Source: JAKACA01 sp049510975
GTDB lineage: Bacteria > Actinomycetota > Acidimicrobiia > Acidimicrobiales > Bog-793
NCBI GenBank assembly: GCA_049510975.1
Contig: JBEKYM010000008.1
Coordinates: 1 to 64,000, forward strand
Length of the DNA: 64,000 nucleotides
Direction of reading: 5' to 3'
Shown here piece after piece: positions 8,417 through 16,227 of this stretch (position 1 is its first letter; the number at the start of each line of letters is the position of its first letter). The translations under genes and the position numbers were made by a program. The notes under the pieces were generated by a model. It searched no databases. It was not told the origin of the DNA and saw only the letters and a program-made list of their open reading frames with translations.

Positions 8417-10096
8417 GTGCCAGCAGTTGCCGACACCGCCCTCGTCGGCGGCGTCATCTACACCCTGGATCCGTCGCAGCCCTGGGCGGAGGCCTGCGCC
8501 ATCAGGAACGGGCGGATCTTCGCCGTCGGCTCGGAGGCCGACATCCGCCGTCAGTGTGGCGCAGCCACCGAAGTGATCGACGTCGGGGGCGGCATGGTCG
8601 TGCCCGGTTTCCAGGACTCCCACGTCCACCCTCCCATGGGCGGCCTCGAGATGCTGCGATGCGACCTCACATCCGGTCGCTCGCGGGCCGATTACCTAGG
8701 GATCGTGGGCACGTACTCGGCCGCTCACCCGGACGCGCCCTGGATTCAGGGCGGTGGCTGGTCGATGCCTGCCTTCCCGCACGGCCTGCCGACTGCGGCC
8801 GACCTCGATGCCGTCGTCGGCTCGCGCCCGGTATTCCTGCCGAACCGCGACCATCACAGCGCCTGGGTCAGCTCACGTGCCCTCGAGCTGGCGGGCATCA
8901 CGGCGGACACGCCGGATCCACCGGACGGCCGCATCGAGCGCGATGCGTCGGGGCAGCCGACGGGAGCGCTTCACGAGGGAGCCATGGGCCTGGTCGAGTC
9001 GCTGCTCCCTTCGCTCTCGCCCGGCGACTACGTCGCCGGGCTGCTGGCGGCCCAGTCCTACCTGCACTCGCTCGGCATCACCGCCTGGCAGGACGCCTGG
9101 GTGACGTCCAACCCGGGCGAGAACTCCTTCGATGCGTATTTGTCGCTTGCCGGTGACGGCCGGCTCACGGCTCGCGTCGTAGCGGCGCACTGGTGGCGTC
9201 GCGGACGGGGGATCGAGCAGTTGGAGGGTTTCTCGGCACTGCGAGCGGCAGCCGCCGAGACGGATCGCTTCCGGGCCTCGTCGGTGAAGATCATGCAAGA
9301 CGGGGTCTGTGAGACCTTCACGGCGGCCATGCTGACGCCGTACCTGGACGTGCACGGACACGCGACGGACAACTGTGGGCTCTCGTTCGTCGAACCCGAG
9401 TTGCTGTGCGAGCACGTGGCGGCGCTCGATGCCGCCGGGTTCCAGGTTCACGTGCATGCGATCGGGGATCGGGCGGTCCGAGAGGCGCTCGACGCCTTGG
9501 AAGCGGCTCGGATTGCCAACGGGCCGAGCGGCTTGCGGCATCACATCGCCCATCTACAGGTCGTGCATCCGGAGGACCTGGACCGCTTCGGGCCGCTTGG
9601 TGCCATAGCGAATTTTCAGCCGCTCTGGGCTTGTGCGGACGCGCAGATGGTGGAGTTGACGATGCCGTTTCTCGGGCCGGAGCGCTCCGCCCTGCAGTAT
9701 CCGATCGGCTCGATTCTGGCTCGCGGCACTCCCGTCGCCTTCGGCAGCGACTGGCCCGTCTCGAGCCCTGACCCGCTCGCTGAGATGCACGTGGCCGTGC
9801 ACCGTCAGGCACCGCCAGGCGCCCGCTTCGGCGGCGAGCCTGCCGACGGATCCCCGTTCCTTCCGGACGAGCGCATCGGCCTCGCCGAGGCTCTGCGAGC
9901 GTTCACGCTCGGAACCGCCTACGTCAACCATCTCGAAGCCGACACCGGCTCGGTCGAGGTGGGCAAGTTCGCCGACCTTGCCGTCATCGACCGCAACCTG
10001 TTCGAGGTCGACGATCTCGACGGCGGCTTTGTCGACGGGCACGTGACGATGACGATGGTCGGAGGGGTCGTCGTCCACGAGGTCGCCGCTTCCTGA
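8417..10096 (+). CDS. Amidohydrolase family protein (Amidohydro_3, YtcJ-like)
   Basis: Metal-dependent hydrolase of the amidohydrolase superfamily, 559 residues. The N-terminal small beta domain (VIYTLDPSQPWAEACAIRNGRI) is followed by the metal-binding HxH at residues 69-71 (FQDSHVHPP). HVHAIGDRA is in the middle, and the final catalytic aspartate lies in VAFGSDWPVSSPDPL near residue 450. YtcJ-like members are poorly characterised; some hydrolyse formamides or act as exoenzyme-like amidases. The GTG at 8417 has GGGGAG upstream. It is probably cotranscribed with the DUF4232 gene. Confidence 0.92.
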   Translation: MPAVADTALVGGVIYTLDPSQPWAEACAIRNGRIFAVGSEADIRRQCGAATEVIDVGGGMVVPGFQDSHVHPPMGGLEMLRCDLTSGRSRADYLGIVGTYSAAHPDAPWIQGGGWSMPAFPHGLPTAADLDAVVGSRPVFLPNRDHHSAWVSSRALELAGITADTPDPPDGRIERDASGQPTGALHEGAMGLVESLLPSLSPGDYVAGLLAAQSYLHSLGITAWQDAWVTSNPGENSFDAYLSLAGDGRLTARVVAAHWWRRGRGIEQLEGFSALRAAAAETDRFRASSVKIMQDGVCETFTAAMLTPYLDVHGHATDNCGLSFVEPELLCEHVAALDAAGFQVHVHAIGDRAVREALDALEAARIANGPSGLRHHIAHLQVVHPEDLDRFGPLGAIANFQPLWACADAQMVELTMPFLGPERSALQYPIGSILARGTPVAFGSDWPVSSPDPLAEMHVAVHRQAPPGARFGGEPADGSPFLPDERIGLAEALRAFTLGTAYVNHLEADTGSVEVGKFADLAVIDRNLFEVDDLDGGFVDGHVTMTMVGGVVVHEVAAS

Positions 10097-10199
10097 AGCT
10101 TTCACTGTTGTCGCGGGCGGTTGCCGCTTGCGCCGGCGCTCCGCCGCCACCGTTCACAACCCGTGGCAGACTGCGAAGGGCACGCGGTCGTGCGCAACG

Positions 10200-10273
10200 G
10201 GGCGCTTAGCTCAGATGGTTAGAGCAGCTCGCTTACAACGAGCAGGCCGGGGGTTCGAGTCCCTCAGCGCCCA
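10200..10273 (+). tRNA. tRNA-Val (anticodon UAC)
   Basis: A complete cloverleaf can be folded by eye. The acceptor GGGCGCT (10200-10206) pairs with AGCGCCC (10266-10272), the D arm has GCTC/GAGC, and the anticodon stem is GCTCG/CGAGC with loop CTTACAA giving anticodon UAC at 10234-10236. The T arm has loop TTCGAGT, and the discriminator A is at 10273. CCA is not encoded. It reads GUA valine codons. A toxin-antitoxin pair starts 53 bp downstream. Confidence 0.97.
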
Positions 10274-10314
10274 CCCGCCCTCAGAACTACAACGTTCACC
10301 GAATGGTACCAAAG

Positions 10315-10320
10315 TAGTAT
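10315..10320 (+). promoter_or_regulatory. Leaderless-type -10 box (TAGTAT) for the toxin-antitoxin operon
   Basis: TAGTAT, six bases, then the GTG start at 10327. A GGTACC palindrome at 10305-10310 sits just upstream, in the -35/-10 spacer. Confidence 0.6.
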
Positions 10321-10332
10321 CATCCGGTGATA
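10318..10332. promoter_or_regulatory. Inverted repeat, candidate antitoxin operator
   Basis: TATCA-TCCGG-TGATA is a perfect 5-bp inverted repeat that overlaps both the -10 box and the start codon of the antitoxin gene. Ribbon-helix-helix antitoxins usually bind such short palindromes to repress their own operon; the assignment is inference. Confidence 0.45.
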
Positions 10333-10536
10333 GCCCTCACCTTGCGGACGGACCCAGCACTCGAAGAGGCCCTCACCTCGCTCGCCAAAGCAGAAGGCAC
10401 TTCGCGCCAGGAGGTCATCCGTCGCGCCGTGCTCGATCGTTACGAGCGAACGGGTCACGTGGCTCGGGTTGCGGATTCCAGCAGTCGGATGTCAGTTCGC
10501 TGGGGCGACGTCCTGGAGCGGCTCGGCTCCGAATGA
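10327..10536 (+). CDS. Ribbon-helix-helix (CopG-type) antitoxin
   Basis: Small DNA-binding antitoxin of 69 residues. The N-terminus has the expected beta strand (ALTLRTDPAL) and two helices (EEALTSLAKAEGTSRQEVIRRAVLDRYERTG) of a ribbon-helix-helix dimer. The tail after residue 45 would be the toxin-neutralising part. Its TGA overlaps the ATG of the following doc-type gene (ATGA), which is classic for translationally coupled toxin-antitoxin operons. Doc toxins are more often paired with Phd-fold antitoxins, so the ribbon-helix-helix partner is noteworthy though known in actinobacteria. Confidence 0.88.
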   Translation: MIALTLRTDPALEEALTSLAKAEGTSRQEVIRRAVLDRYERTGHVARVADSSSRMSVRWGDVLERLGSE

Positions 10537-10901
10537 TCGATGTCGAGTATCTCGAGCTCGACGATGCGTTGGAGATGATCAGGAGCTTGAAGATCGGGCC
10601 GGTTCGAGATATCGGACTCCTCGACTCGGCGATTCATCGGCCTCGCTCCACCGCGTTCGGCGAGGACGCCTACCCGACCGTCGCTCTCAAGGCTGCTGCC
10701 CTCTTGCAGTCGCTCACGAAGAATCACGCGTTCGTCGACGGCAACAAGCGACTGGCGTGGCTCTGCACCGTAGTGGTTTGCGACCTCAACGGCCATCAGC
10801 CGGACCTCACCGACGACGAAGCATTCCATGTCGTCTGGGACGTCGCCAGCACCGACATGGACGTCGTCGAGATCGCTGAACGGCTGCAACTGCTCGCCTA
10901 G
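10533..10901 (+). CDS. doc: Doc/Fic-type death-on-curing toxin
   Basis: Toxin of the Fic superfamily, 122 residues. Doc proteins phosphorylate elongation factor EF-Tu and so stop translation. The catalytic loop HAFVDGNKR is at residues 65-73, matching HxFx(D/E)GNKR. The helix-rich fold and length fit Doc rather than AMPylating Fic enzymes. I take the ATG at 10533, overlapping the antitoxin stop; longer in-frame readings through the antitoxin and tRNA are artefacts. The toxin appears intact, and its target is inferred from the family. Confidence 0.9.
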   Translation: MIDVEYLELDDALEMIRSLKIGPVRDIGLLDSAIHRPRSTAFGEDAYPTVALKAAALLQSLTKNHAFVDGNKRLAWLCTVVVCDLNGHQPDLTDDEAFHVVWDVASTDMDVVEIAERLQLLA

Positions 10902-10979
10902 CCGACCGCGAGCTTCCGCTCAGAACCCACAGCGTTCCGGACGCCCTCAGCCTCCCGAGCTGTGTGGCGATCCCTGCCT

Positions 10980-11459
10980 CTAGAGAACGACGAGCGCCTC
11001 GAGCTTCTCGAGGCTCCGCTCGAGGTCGGGACGCCACCGCTCTCCGCCGCGCAGAATGCGTCGGCCCTCCTCGGGCACGCGCGTGCAGTCGAAGAAGGCC
11101 GTCACCTCGGTCGCGTCGCCATCGGGAGTGAGCCGCCAGCCCCAGCGGTGGTCCCAGTCCTCGTCCTCGTCCACGTCGTGGCGTTTGGGCGCCCAGGCGA
11201 TCGCTTGGTCTGGCACGTACTCGACCACCTCGTTGCGCATCTCATAGTCGCCGAACTCGTCGTTGTGCATAGACATGACGAAGGTGTCGCCGACCGCCGT
11301 GATCGGCAGGGCGTCGGTGTTGCCGACCATGCCAGAGCCGTCGAACTCGTGGTGGCGCCTCGGGTCACGCAGCACCTCGAAGAGCTCGTGTGCCGGCGCG
11401 TCGATGCGACGCCCCACCGCAACGACGAGCGGATCAGTCAGGTCGGCCCCCTTGGTCAC
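10980..11459 (-). CDS. SRPBCC (START/Bet v1-like) family protein
   Basis: Cytosolic helix-grip protein of 159 residues, probably binding a hydrophobic ligand; members include polyketide cyclases and lipid-binding proteins. The sequence opens with VAVGRRIDAPAHELFEVLRDPRRHHEFDGSG, a standard start for this fold, and ends in the long C-terminal helix ERSLEKLEALVVL. The GTG at 11459 is supported by a leaderless TAGCAT box six bases upstream. No pathway can be assigned from the neighbours. Confidence 0.85.
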   Translation of the reverse strand: MTKGADLTDPLVVAVGRRIDAPAHELFEVLRDPRRHHEFDGSGMVGNTDALPITAVGDTFVMSMHNDEFGDYEMRNEVVEYVPDQAIAWAPKRHDVDEDEDWDHRWGWRLTPDGDATEVTAFFDCTRVPEEGRRILRGGERWRPDLERSLEKLEALVVL

Positions 11460-11465
11460 GCCTGA

Positions 11466-11471
11466 ATGCTA
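11466..11471 (-). promoter_or_regulatory. Leaderless-type -10 box (TAGCAT) for the SRPBCC gene
   Basis: TAGCAT on the minus strand, six bases before the GTG at 11459, with no Shine-Dalgarno between. Confidence 0.6.
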
Positions 11472-11712
11472 GCGATGGGGTGTCGCGCGGCGGGGTTGCC
11501 CGTGAGCCCCAGCTTGGCACCGGCGGGTCGCTGAGAAGCACCCCGGCGCCGGCAAGCAGGTTGCCGAGCTGCGCCATCGCAGGGCGCTCGTCGCAGATCG
11601 TCTGCTGACCACTGCGTCTGAACCTTCCACCACTTGTCAAAGGTTCCACCCTGGCGGTCTTGCGGAGGATGAATCGATTGGCGAGCCGTCCATGCACCTC
11701 GCTGGAGTCAAG

Positions 11713-12237
11713 TCAGAACCTGAAGCGGGTGAGCCCGCCCGGCTCGATGCCCAGTGTCACGGTCACCGAATGTGGCTTGATCTGATAGACGTTCCACGGC
11801 GGCGGTCCCTGCGACGGTGCGTTGAATGCGGCGGTGATCCCGGTCCCGGACTCATCCAGTTCGGCGGGCCACCCCTGATCCGCCCAGGCATTGGCAAGTC
11901 GCCTCAGAGTGGCCGGATCGGTCTCCCGCTCTGCCTCACCCTCGGCGACGACATCTGCATCGCGGATCGAAACCGCGATCGAGCATCGCGGGTCGCGGGC
12001 GACGTTGCGACTCTTCCGGGTTCCGGATCCGGTTTGGAACCAGAAGCTTCCGTCCAGCCAGAGCGCACCGACCGCAGTCACGTGTGGGCTCCCATCCTCG
12101 TTCACCGTCGAGAGCCACGTCGTGCGAGCGTTGTGGGCGTCGGGATCCGGCGGCGATCCGGCTTCGAGGTTCTCGACGATGTTCGCCCAGTTCACCGGAG
12201 GTAGCCCGTCCGTCGCACCTAAGTTGATGATGTCCAT
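11713..12237 (-). CDS. Pyridoxamine 5'-phosphate oxidase-related flavin/F420-binding protein
   Basis: Split-barrel protein of 174 residues in the PPOX family, which binds FMN or F420. TTWLSTVNEDGSPHVTAVGALWLDGSFWFQTG is the typical first half of the barrel, followed by KSRNVARDPRCSIAVSIRDADVVAEGEA. F420-dependent reductases of this shape are abundant in actinobacteria, but the cofactor cannot be told from sequence. The start has only a weak AGAAAGAAGA purine tract. The gene stands alone, with 253 bp before its downstream neighbour. Confidence 0.85.
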   Translation of the reverse strand: MDIINLGATDGLPPVNWANIVENLEAGSPPDPDAHNARTTWLSTVNEDGSPHVTAVGALWLDGSFWFQTGSGTRKSRNVARDPRCSIAVSIRDADVVAEGEAERETDPATLRRLANAWADQGWPAELDESGTGITAAFNAPSQGPPPWNVYQIKPHSVTVTLGIEPGGLTRFRF

Positions 12238-12412
12238 GGAGTCTTCTTTCTCGTGATGCGGCGATACTGCTCACCGCTCCGTCGTCCTCAGCTCGCTTCC
12301 CGCGGATCTACTGGAGAAGGGGTCATTGAGCGACGATATCGGGCACGATCTGACGATGGAGGCTGCCTCGGGCCTGCCGCAGCGGCGACCGCGGCCGCGC
12401 GGGAAGGAGCCG

Positions 12413-12805
12413 TCAGGACCGCCGGGCTGACGTCCGGGCGTGGACCGTGTCGCGGATGATCATGAGCCGCATCGACCAGTACCCGGGTCGTGGCTCGGGA
12501 AGCTCGTGCCGGGACCAGAAGAACCCCGCCAACGTGACGGCTTCGGCGGCGAGCCAAGTGATCACGCCGACGGCCAGGATCCACGGAGTGGATCCCAACG
12601 ACAATGCGAGGAGCCCGGCAATGGCGACGGCCAGCCCGACGTACCCCACTCGGAGGGCCCAGACAGCCATCCTCCAGTGTCTGTTGTGTTGCAGCTCCGG
12701 CGCTTCGTCGATCCACGGATTGTGCCACGGCTGCGCCACCAGTGAATTGGTCTCCGGCGTCGGCCCCTGCTCCGGAACCCCGGCACGGGCGCCTCTGGGA
12801 ACCAC
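12413..12805 (-). CDS. Small membrane protein with two helices
   Basis: No family recognised. The 130-residue product has a soluble N-terminus of about 45 residues (HNPWIDEAPELQHNRHWR), two hydrophobic segments at about 47-69 and 73-95, and a basic C-terminus. The start codon is uncertain: a GTG at 12805 is the longest choice and an internal ATG precedes the first helix. It begins 22 bp after the modBC fusion stop on the same strand, so it may be the last gene of that operon. Confidence 0.55.
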   Translation of the reverse strand: MVPRGARAGVPEQGPTPETNSLVAQPWHNPWIDEAPELQHNRHWRMAVWALRVGYVGLAVAIAGLLALSLGSTPWILAVGVITWLAAEAVTLAGFFWSRHELPEPRPGYWSMRLMIIRDTVHARTSARRS

Positions 12806-12826
12806 GCAAAGGTCAAGGCGTGAGCC

Positions 12827-14701
12827 TCACTCGTCCGGCGGCTGCGACCAGACGGACACCGCGTCTGCGTCAGTCTCCACCCGGCAGGCGGCACCGACAC
12901 GGAGGTCGGACGCTTCGAGGGCCCTGGCGCGAAGCTCGATGCCGGTGGCCAACTCCACGACGACTTCGACGGTCCGGCCGAGGTCGATGACGTCCGTCAC
13001 CCGACCCGGACCGAGGTCGACGGTCGAGCTGCCGGCGCCCGACGGTGACGTACCCGGGCGCACCTGAAGGGCCTCGGGCGGCACGTGCCACAGCAGGCGA
13101 GTGCGGGCCGACAGACCCGTAGCGAGGCCGACAGGGACTCCGCCAGCTGGCACGCCGGCGGCTCGGTGCGCTCCGGCAAGCAGTACGCCGTCGGCGCTGG
13201 CCACGCCCTCGAAGAGGTTGTCGATGCCGAGCAGGCGACCGATCTTGGCGGAAGCGGGACGTTGGTACACATCGCGGCACCGACCGGACTGGAGCACCTG
13301 CCCGTCGCTCACGACGATGATCTCGTCGGCCAGCATGGCCGCTTCCTCGGGGTCGTGAGTGACGAGGACCGTGGAGAGGTTGACGTCCCGCTGAAGACGG
13401 CGGAGCTCGCGCCGAAGCTCAGACCGGACCGGGGCGTCCAGGGCGGAGAATGGCTCGTCGAGGAGCACCACCCGCGGGTCTCCGGCGAGCGCGCGAGCCA
13501 GACTCACCCGCTGGCGCTGCCCACCGGAGAGCTGCTCCGGGAGCCGATCGAGGAGACCGTCGAGGTGGAGTGTCTCCAGCCACCAGGCGGCCCGCGCCGG
13601 GTCGGCGTGGACACCGAAGACCGCCTGTTGCCAGACCGTGCGTCCCGGGATCAGGCCGAAGCCCTGCGGGACGTAGCCGAGTCGGCGCCTCTCGGGAGCG
13701 ATGTGACTCACGTCGATACCGCCGAAGGTCACCGTCCCGGCGTCCGGTCCGAGCAGCCCGGCGAGAACCCGCAGCGTGACCGACTTGCCCGAGCCTGAGG
13801 GTCCGACGACGGCCAGGCGATGGCCGCTTTCGGGGTGCGCCACCCGCAGGCGGAACGTCCCGACGGTGGCGTCGATGTCGAAACCCACCGACACCGGTGG
13901 CGCCGACACCGGAGCGAGAGGCGTTGGGATCGGCCGGCGCCGGATGTGGACCGGACCCCGGAGGCGGAGGACGGCGACCGCCAGCAAGGCGACGCCGAAG
14001 GCGAGAATTGTCGGGGCCTCCGCCTGCGACAGGGGTGCAGAGGAGAAGAGGTTGTCCACGTAGACCGGGAGGCTGTACGGGTGGTAAGCGAGGACCACGG
14101 TCGTGCCGTACTCCCCGAATGCCCGTAGCCACATGAGGATCATCCCCGTTCGGAGGCCCTCACTGGCGGCCGGTACGTCGACTCGGAGGAACCGAGCCAG
14201 GCCACCGTGTCCGAGCGTGGCAGCGACGTCGCTCAGGGACGGGTCGACCGCACGGAAGGCGCTGCGTGCCACTACGACGAGGAACGGCAAGGAGACGAAC
14301 GACTGGGCGATGACGAGCCCGTACATGGTCTCGGTCAACCGCTCCCCCGACAGTTGGCCGAGAAACGAGTACGGGCCGACGATATAGATGAGCAGGATGC
14401 CGCAGATCAGGGGCGGTACGGCCAATGGAAGTTGGACGACGAGGCCTACCGCTGAGGACAGCCACCCTCGGCGGTGGGCCAGTACGTAGGCCAACGGGAT
14501 GCCTGTGACGACCCCGATCAGCAGCGAGATGGTGGCGCCCTCGACCGACACGATCAAGGCCGACCAGAGCCCGGGAGTGTTCCAGCCTTCGTTGTGCCCG
14601 GTTACGACCCGATAGATGAATGCACCGACGGGGTACGCCAGGTAGAGGACCAGCAGGGCGCCGAGCCAGCGGAGCGGGCGCGGCGACCTGCCAGGCGTCA
14701 C
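12827..14701 (-). CDS. modBC: Molybdate/tungstate-type ABC transporter, permease-ATPase fusion
   Basis: One 624-residue polypeptide combines membrane and energising parts of an oxyanion importer. Residues 1-250 are a ModB-type permease with about five to six helices and the ATPase-docking EAA loop ending in LRAFGEYGTT (192-201). Residues about 270-490 are a ModC/CysA-type ATPase: Walker A GPSGSGKS 300-307, Q346, signature LSGGQRQR 391-398, Walker B VVLLDEP 411-417, switch H449. The remaining about 130 residues are a TOBE-like ligand-sensing domain. Its start overlaps the modA stop by 4 bases. I see one continuous frame and no sign of an assembly frameshift; in most genomes modB and modC are separate. 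Confidence 0.92.
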   Translation of the reverse strand: MTPGRSPRPLRWLGALLVLYLAYPVGAFIYRVVTGHNEGWNTPGLWSALIVSVEGATISLLIGVVTGIPLAYVLAHRRGWLSSAVGLVVQLPLAVPPLICGILLIYIVGPYSFLGQLSGERLTETMYGLVIAQSFVSLPFLVVVARSAFRAVDPSLSDVAATLGHGGLARFLRVDVPAASEGLRTGMILMWLRAFGEYGTTVVLAYHPYSLPVYVDNLFSSAPLSQAEAPTILAFGVALLAVAVLRLRGPVHIRRRPIPTPLAPVSAPPVSVGFDIDATVGTFRLRVAHPESGHRLAVVGPSGSGKSVTLRVLAGLLGPDAGTVTFGGIDVSHIAPERRRLGYVPQGFGLIPGRTVWQQAVFGVHADPARAAWWLETLHLDGLLDRLPEQLSGGQRQRVSLARALAGDPRVVLLDEPFSALDAPVRSELRRELRRLQRDVNLSTVLVTHDPEEAAMLADEIIVVSDGQVLQSGRCRDVYQRPASAKIGRLLGIDNLFEGVASADGVLLAGAHRAAGVPAGGVPVGLATGLSARTRLLWHVPPEALQVRPGTSPSGAGSSTVDLGPGRVTDVIDLGRTVEVVVELATGIELRARALEASDLRVGAACRVETDADAVSVWSQPPDE

Positions 14702-15663
14702 GACTTGAAGAGGCTCGCGAGCTCGCTCGGGACGCCGGACCCTGTCACCGTGGCGGGCGAAACGACGCCGAACTTGTCAGCCGTCAGGTCGGACTGGCCC
14801 GTAGGCCCGAGGAGGAACTTGATGAAGGCCTCGGCCGCGGCCAGGTGAGGAGCGCCCTTGACGATCGTGATCGTGTAGTCGCCGGCGAGGTTGACACCGG
14901 TGAGCTTCACGAACGGGCTGTCCTGCGAGATGGCATCGGCTTCGTACATGAACGACGCATCGACCTGCCCGGTCTGGATAGCTGCCTGCTCCGTGTCCTC
15001 CTGGTAGACGTCCGACGTCTCCGTCGCCAGCGTCTTCAGCGCCGGCAGGTGCTGAGCGGTTGCCGTCTCCTCGAGGGCCTTGACGGCCAGCACGCCGCCG
15101 GGATCCTGGGTCGGGTCGGTTCGCCCGAGCCGGAATCCGGGGAGGGTGATCACCTTGTACCACGGCATGGTCTGCAGGTCCTTGGCGAACTTGCTCTTGG
15201 GGTAGTACCCGAGAACCTCCGGTGACGTGGCGAAATTCGCGTACCACGACACCCAGTTGCCGTTCGCGGCGCCCTCGAGGGTGGTGTCGACCGCCGGCGA
15301 GGCGCTCACGAAGACGTCGGCAACGGCGATCTTGTTCTTGATATCGGCTGCCAGAGTCGACGATCCGTGAGAGGTGTCGACCAGCGTGTAGCCGGTCGCC
15401 GCATGAAACGCCGGTCCGATCGACTTGGTCATCAGGGTGTCGAGCGACCCCGCCGAGAACACGTACACGTTGCCGCTGTGCATGGTCGAGGCGGTCGACG
15501 TCGTGGTCGTGGTCGAGGAGCTGCTGCAGGCTGCCGCCAATAAGGCCACGCTTGCGAGCACGACCAATGATGCCACTTTCCGGTGAGGCGCGAGTCGATG
15601 ACGATGGGAAACGCGAGGTTGAGGCACGTCGGTAACGATAGCTTCGGAAAGCGCGGTAGTCAC
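14698..15663 (-). CDS. modA: Molybdate/tungstate substrate-binding lipoprotein
   Basis: Extracytoplasmic receptor for the adjacent permease-ATPase, 321 residues. A basic N-terminus and hydrophobic helix end in LLAAAC, with lipidated C46, and a Ser/Thr linker follows. The solute-binding fold opens with VYVFSAGSLDTLM and continues with VDTSHGSSTLAADIKNKIAVADVFVSASPA, the pattern of the ModA/WtpA group. Molybdate, tungstate or another oxyanion could be bound. The GTG start at 15663 has a poor Shine-Dalgarno (TTAGGAC), and alternative starts exist a few codons downstream. It overlaps the fused transporter gene by 4 bases. Confidence 0.9.
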   Translation of the reverse strand: MTTALSEAIVTDVPQPRVSHRHRLAPHRKVASLVVLASVALLAAACSSSSTTTTTSTASTMHSGNVYVFSAGSLDTLMTKSIGPAFHAATGYTLVDTSHGSSTLAADIKNKIAVADVFVSASPAVDTTLEGAANGNWVSWYANFATSPEVLGYYPKSKFAKDLQTMPWYKVITLPGFRLGRTDPTQDPGGVLAVKALEETATAQHLPALKTLATETSDVYQEDTEQAAIQTGQVDASFMYEADAISQDSPFVKLTGVNLAGDYTITIVKGAPHLAAAEAFIKFLLGPTGQSDLTADKFGVVSPATVTGSGVPSELASLFKS

Positions 15664-16227
15664 GTCCTAACTAGTGGACCCGCCGGAGAGGGGCGGCCTC
15701 AGACCCTGCGTCATCACCACACGCTAACTTGAGACGGAACCCGACCCCTGCGAGCGCCGGAGGGACGTAGGTCCGCGACGGATCCGGACCGAACTGGGCC
15801 GAACCCGAGGAGATAGCTGCGCCGCAGCGGGCCGTCCCGGCCTGGTGATCATCCCGACGGAGGACGGATACACAGGCGGCGAAGCGCGCGCCCGCTGGTC
15901 GGCAGGACAGGCAAAGGCGCAAGTGGCCGTGCTAGACGGACTCGGTCACTGGTGGATGATGCAGGATCCCAGCGCCGGCGCCGCTGCGTTGCGAAGGTTC
16001 TGGAGCTCCCTCTGATAGGCCAGGGCTTTCGCCATGTGATCCTGCCGCCGGAATGTGAAGGGTGCTGGCTCAGCGGTCTTGGTGTACCAGCACTACCCTG
16101 CTCTCGGAGGCTCGCTCCCTTTCGGTAAGCGGGGGTTCGTGCGAAAACTGCGGTCGATGGCCGAGCGAGGTGACCGACAGACGTCGGCGTCCGATGCCCT
16201 CGTCCGGGCGCGACGCTGACGCCACCC
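15664..16227. other. 564-bp stretch without an intact gene
   Basis: Lies between divergent modA and the FtsX-type permease. It must hold the modA promoter. In its middle is the decayed 3' end of an alpha/beta hydrolase gene (described separately). The 212 bp from 16016 to 16227 show no further coding signature or clear Shine-Dalgarno before 16228. Confidence 0.6.
15821..16015 (+). pseudogene. 3' remnant of an alpha/beta hydrolase gene
   Basis: Read in the plus-strand frame ending at the TGA at 16013-16015, this stretch encodes GLVIIPTEDGYTGG, then VLDGLGHWWMMQDP and ALRRFWSSL. That is the C-terminal end of an alpha/beta hydrolase: the strand carrying the catalytic acid (PTED), the loop with the catalytic histidine (GLGHWW), and the last helix. 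Upstream the frame remains open to 15728, but it loses all similarity and has no nucleophile elbow, lid or plausible start. About three quarters of the gene appears lost. The assignment is from pattern recognition. Confidence 0.6.

Noticed and set aside
11460..11712. Possible small minus-strand gene or mobile-element remnant
   Set aside because: Only 253 bp, no Shine-Dalgarno, no inverted repeats and no confident similarity; the reading is not better than chance.
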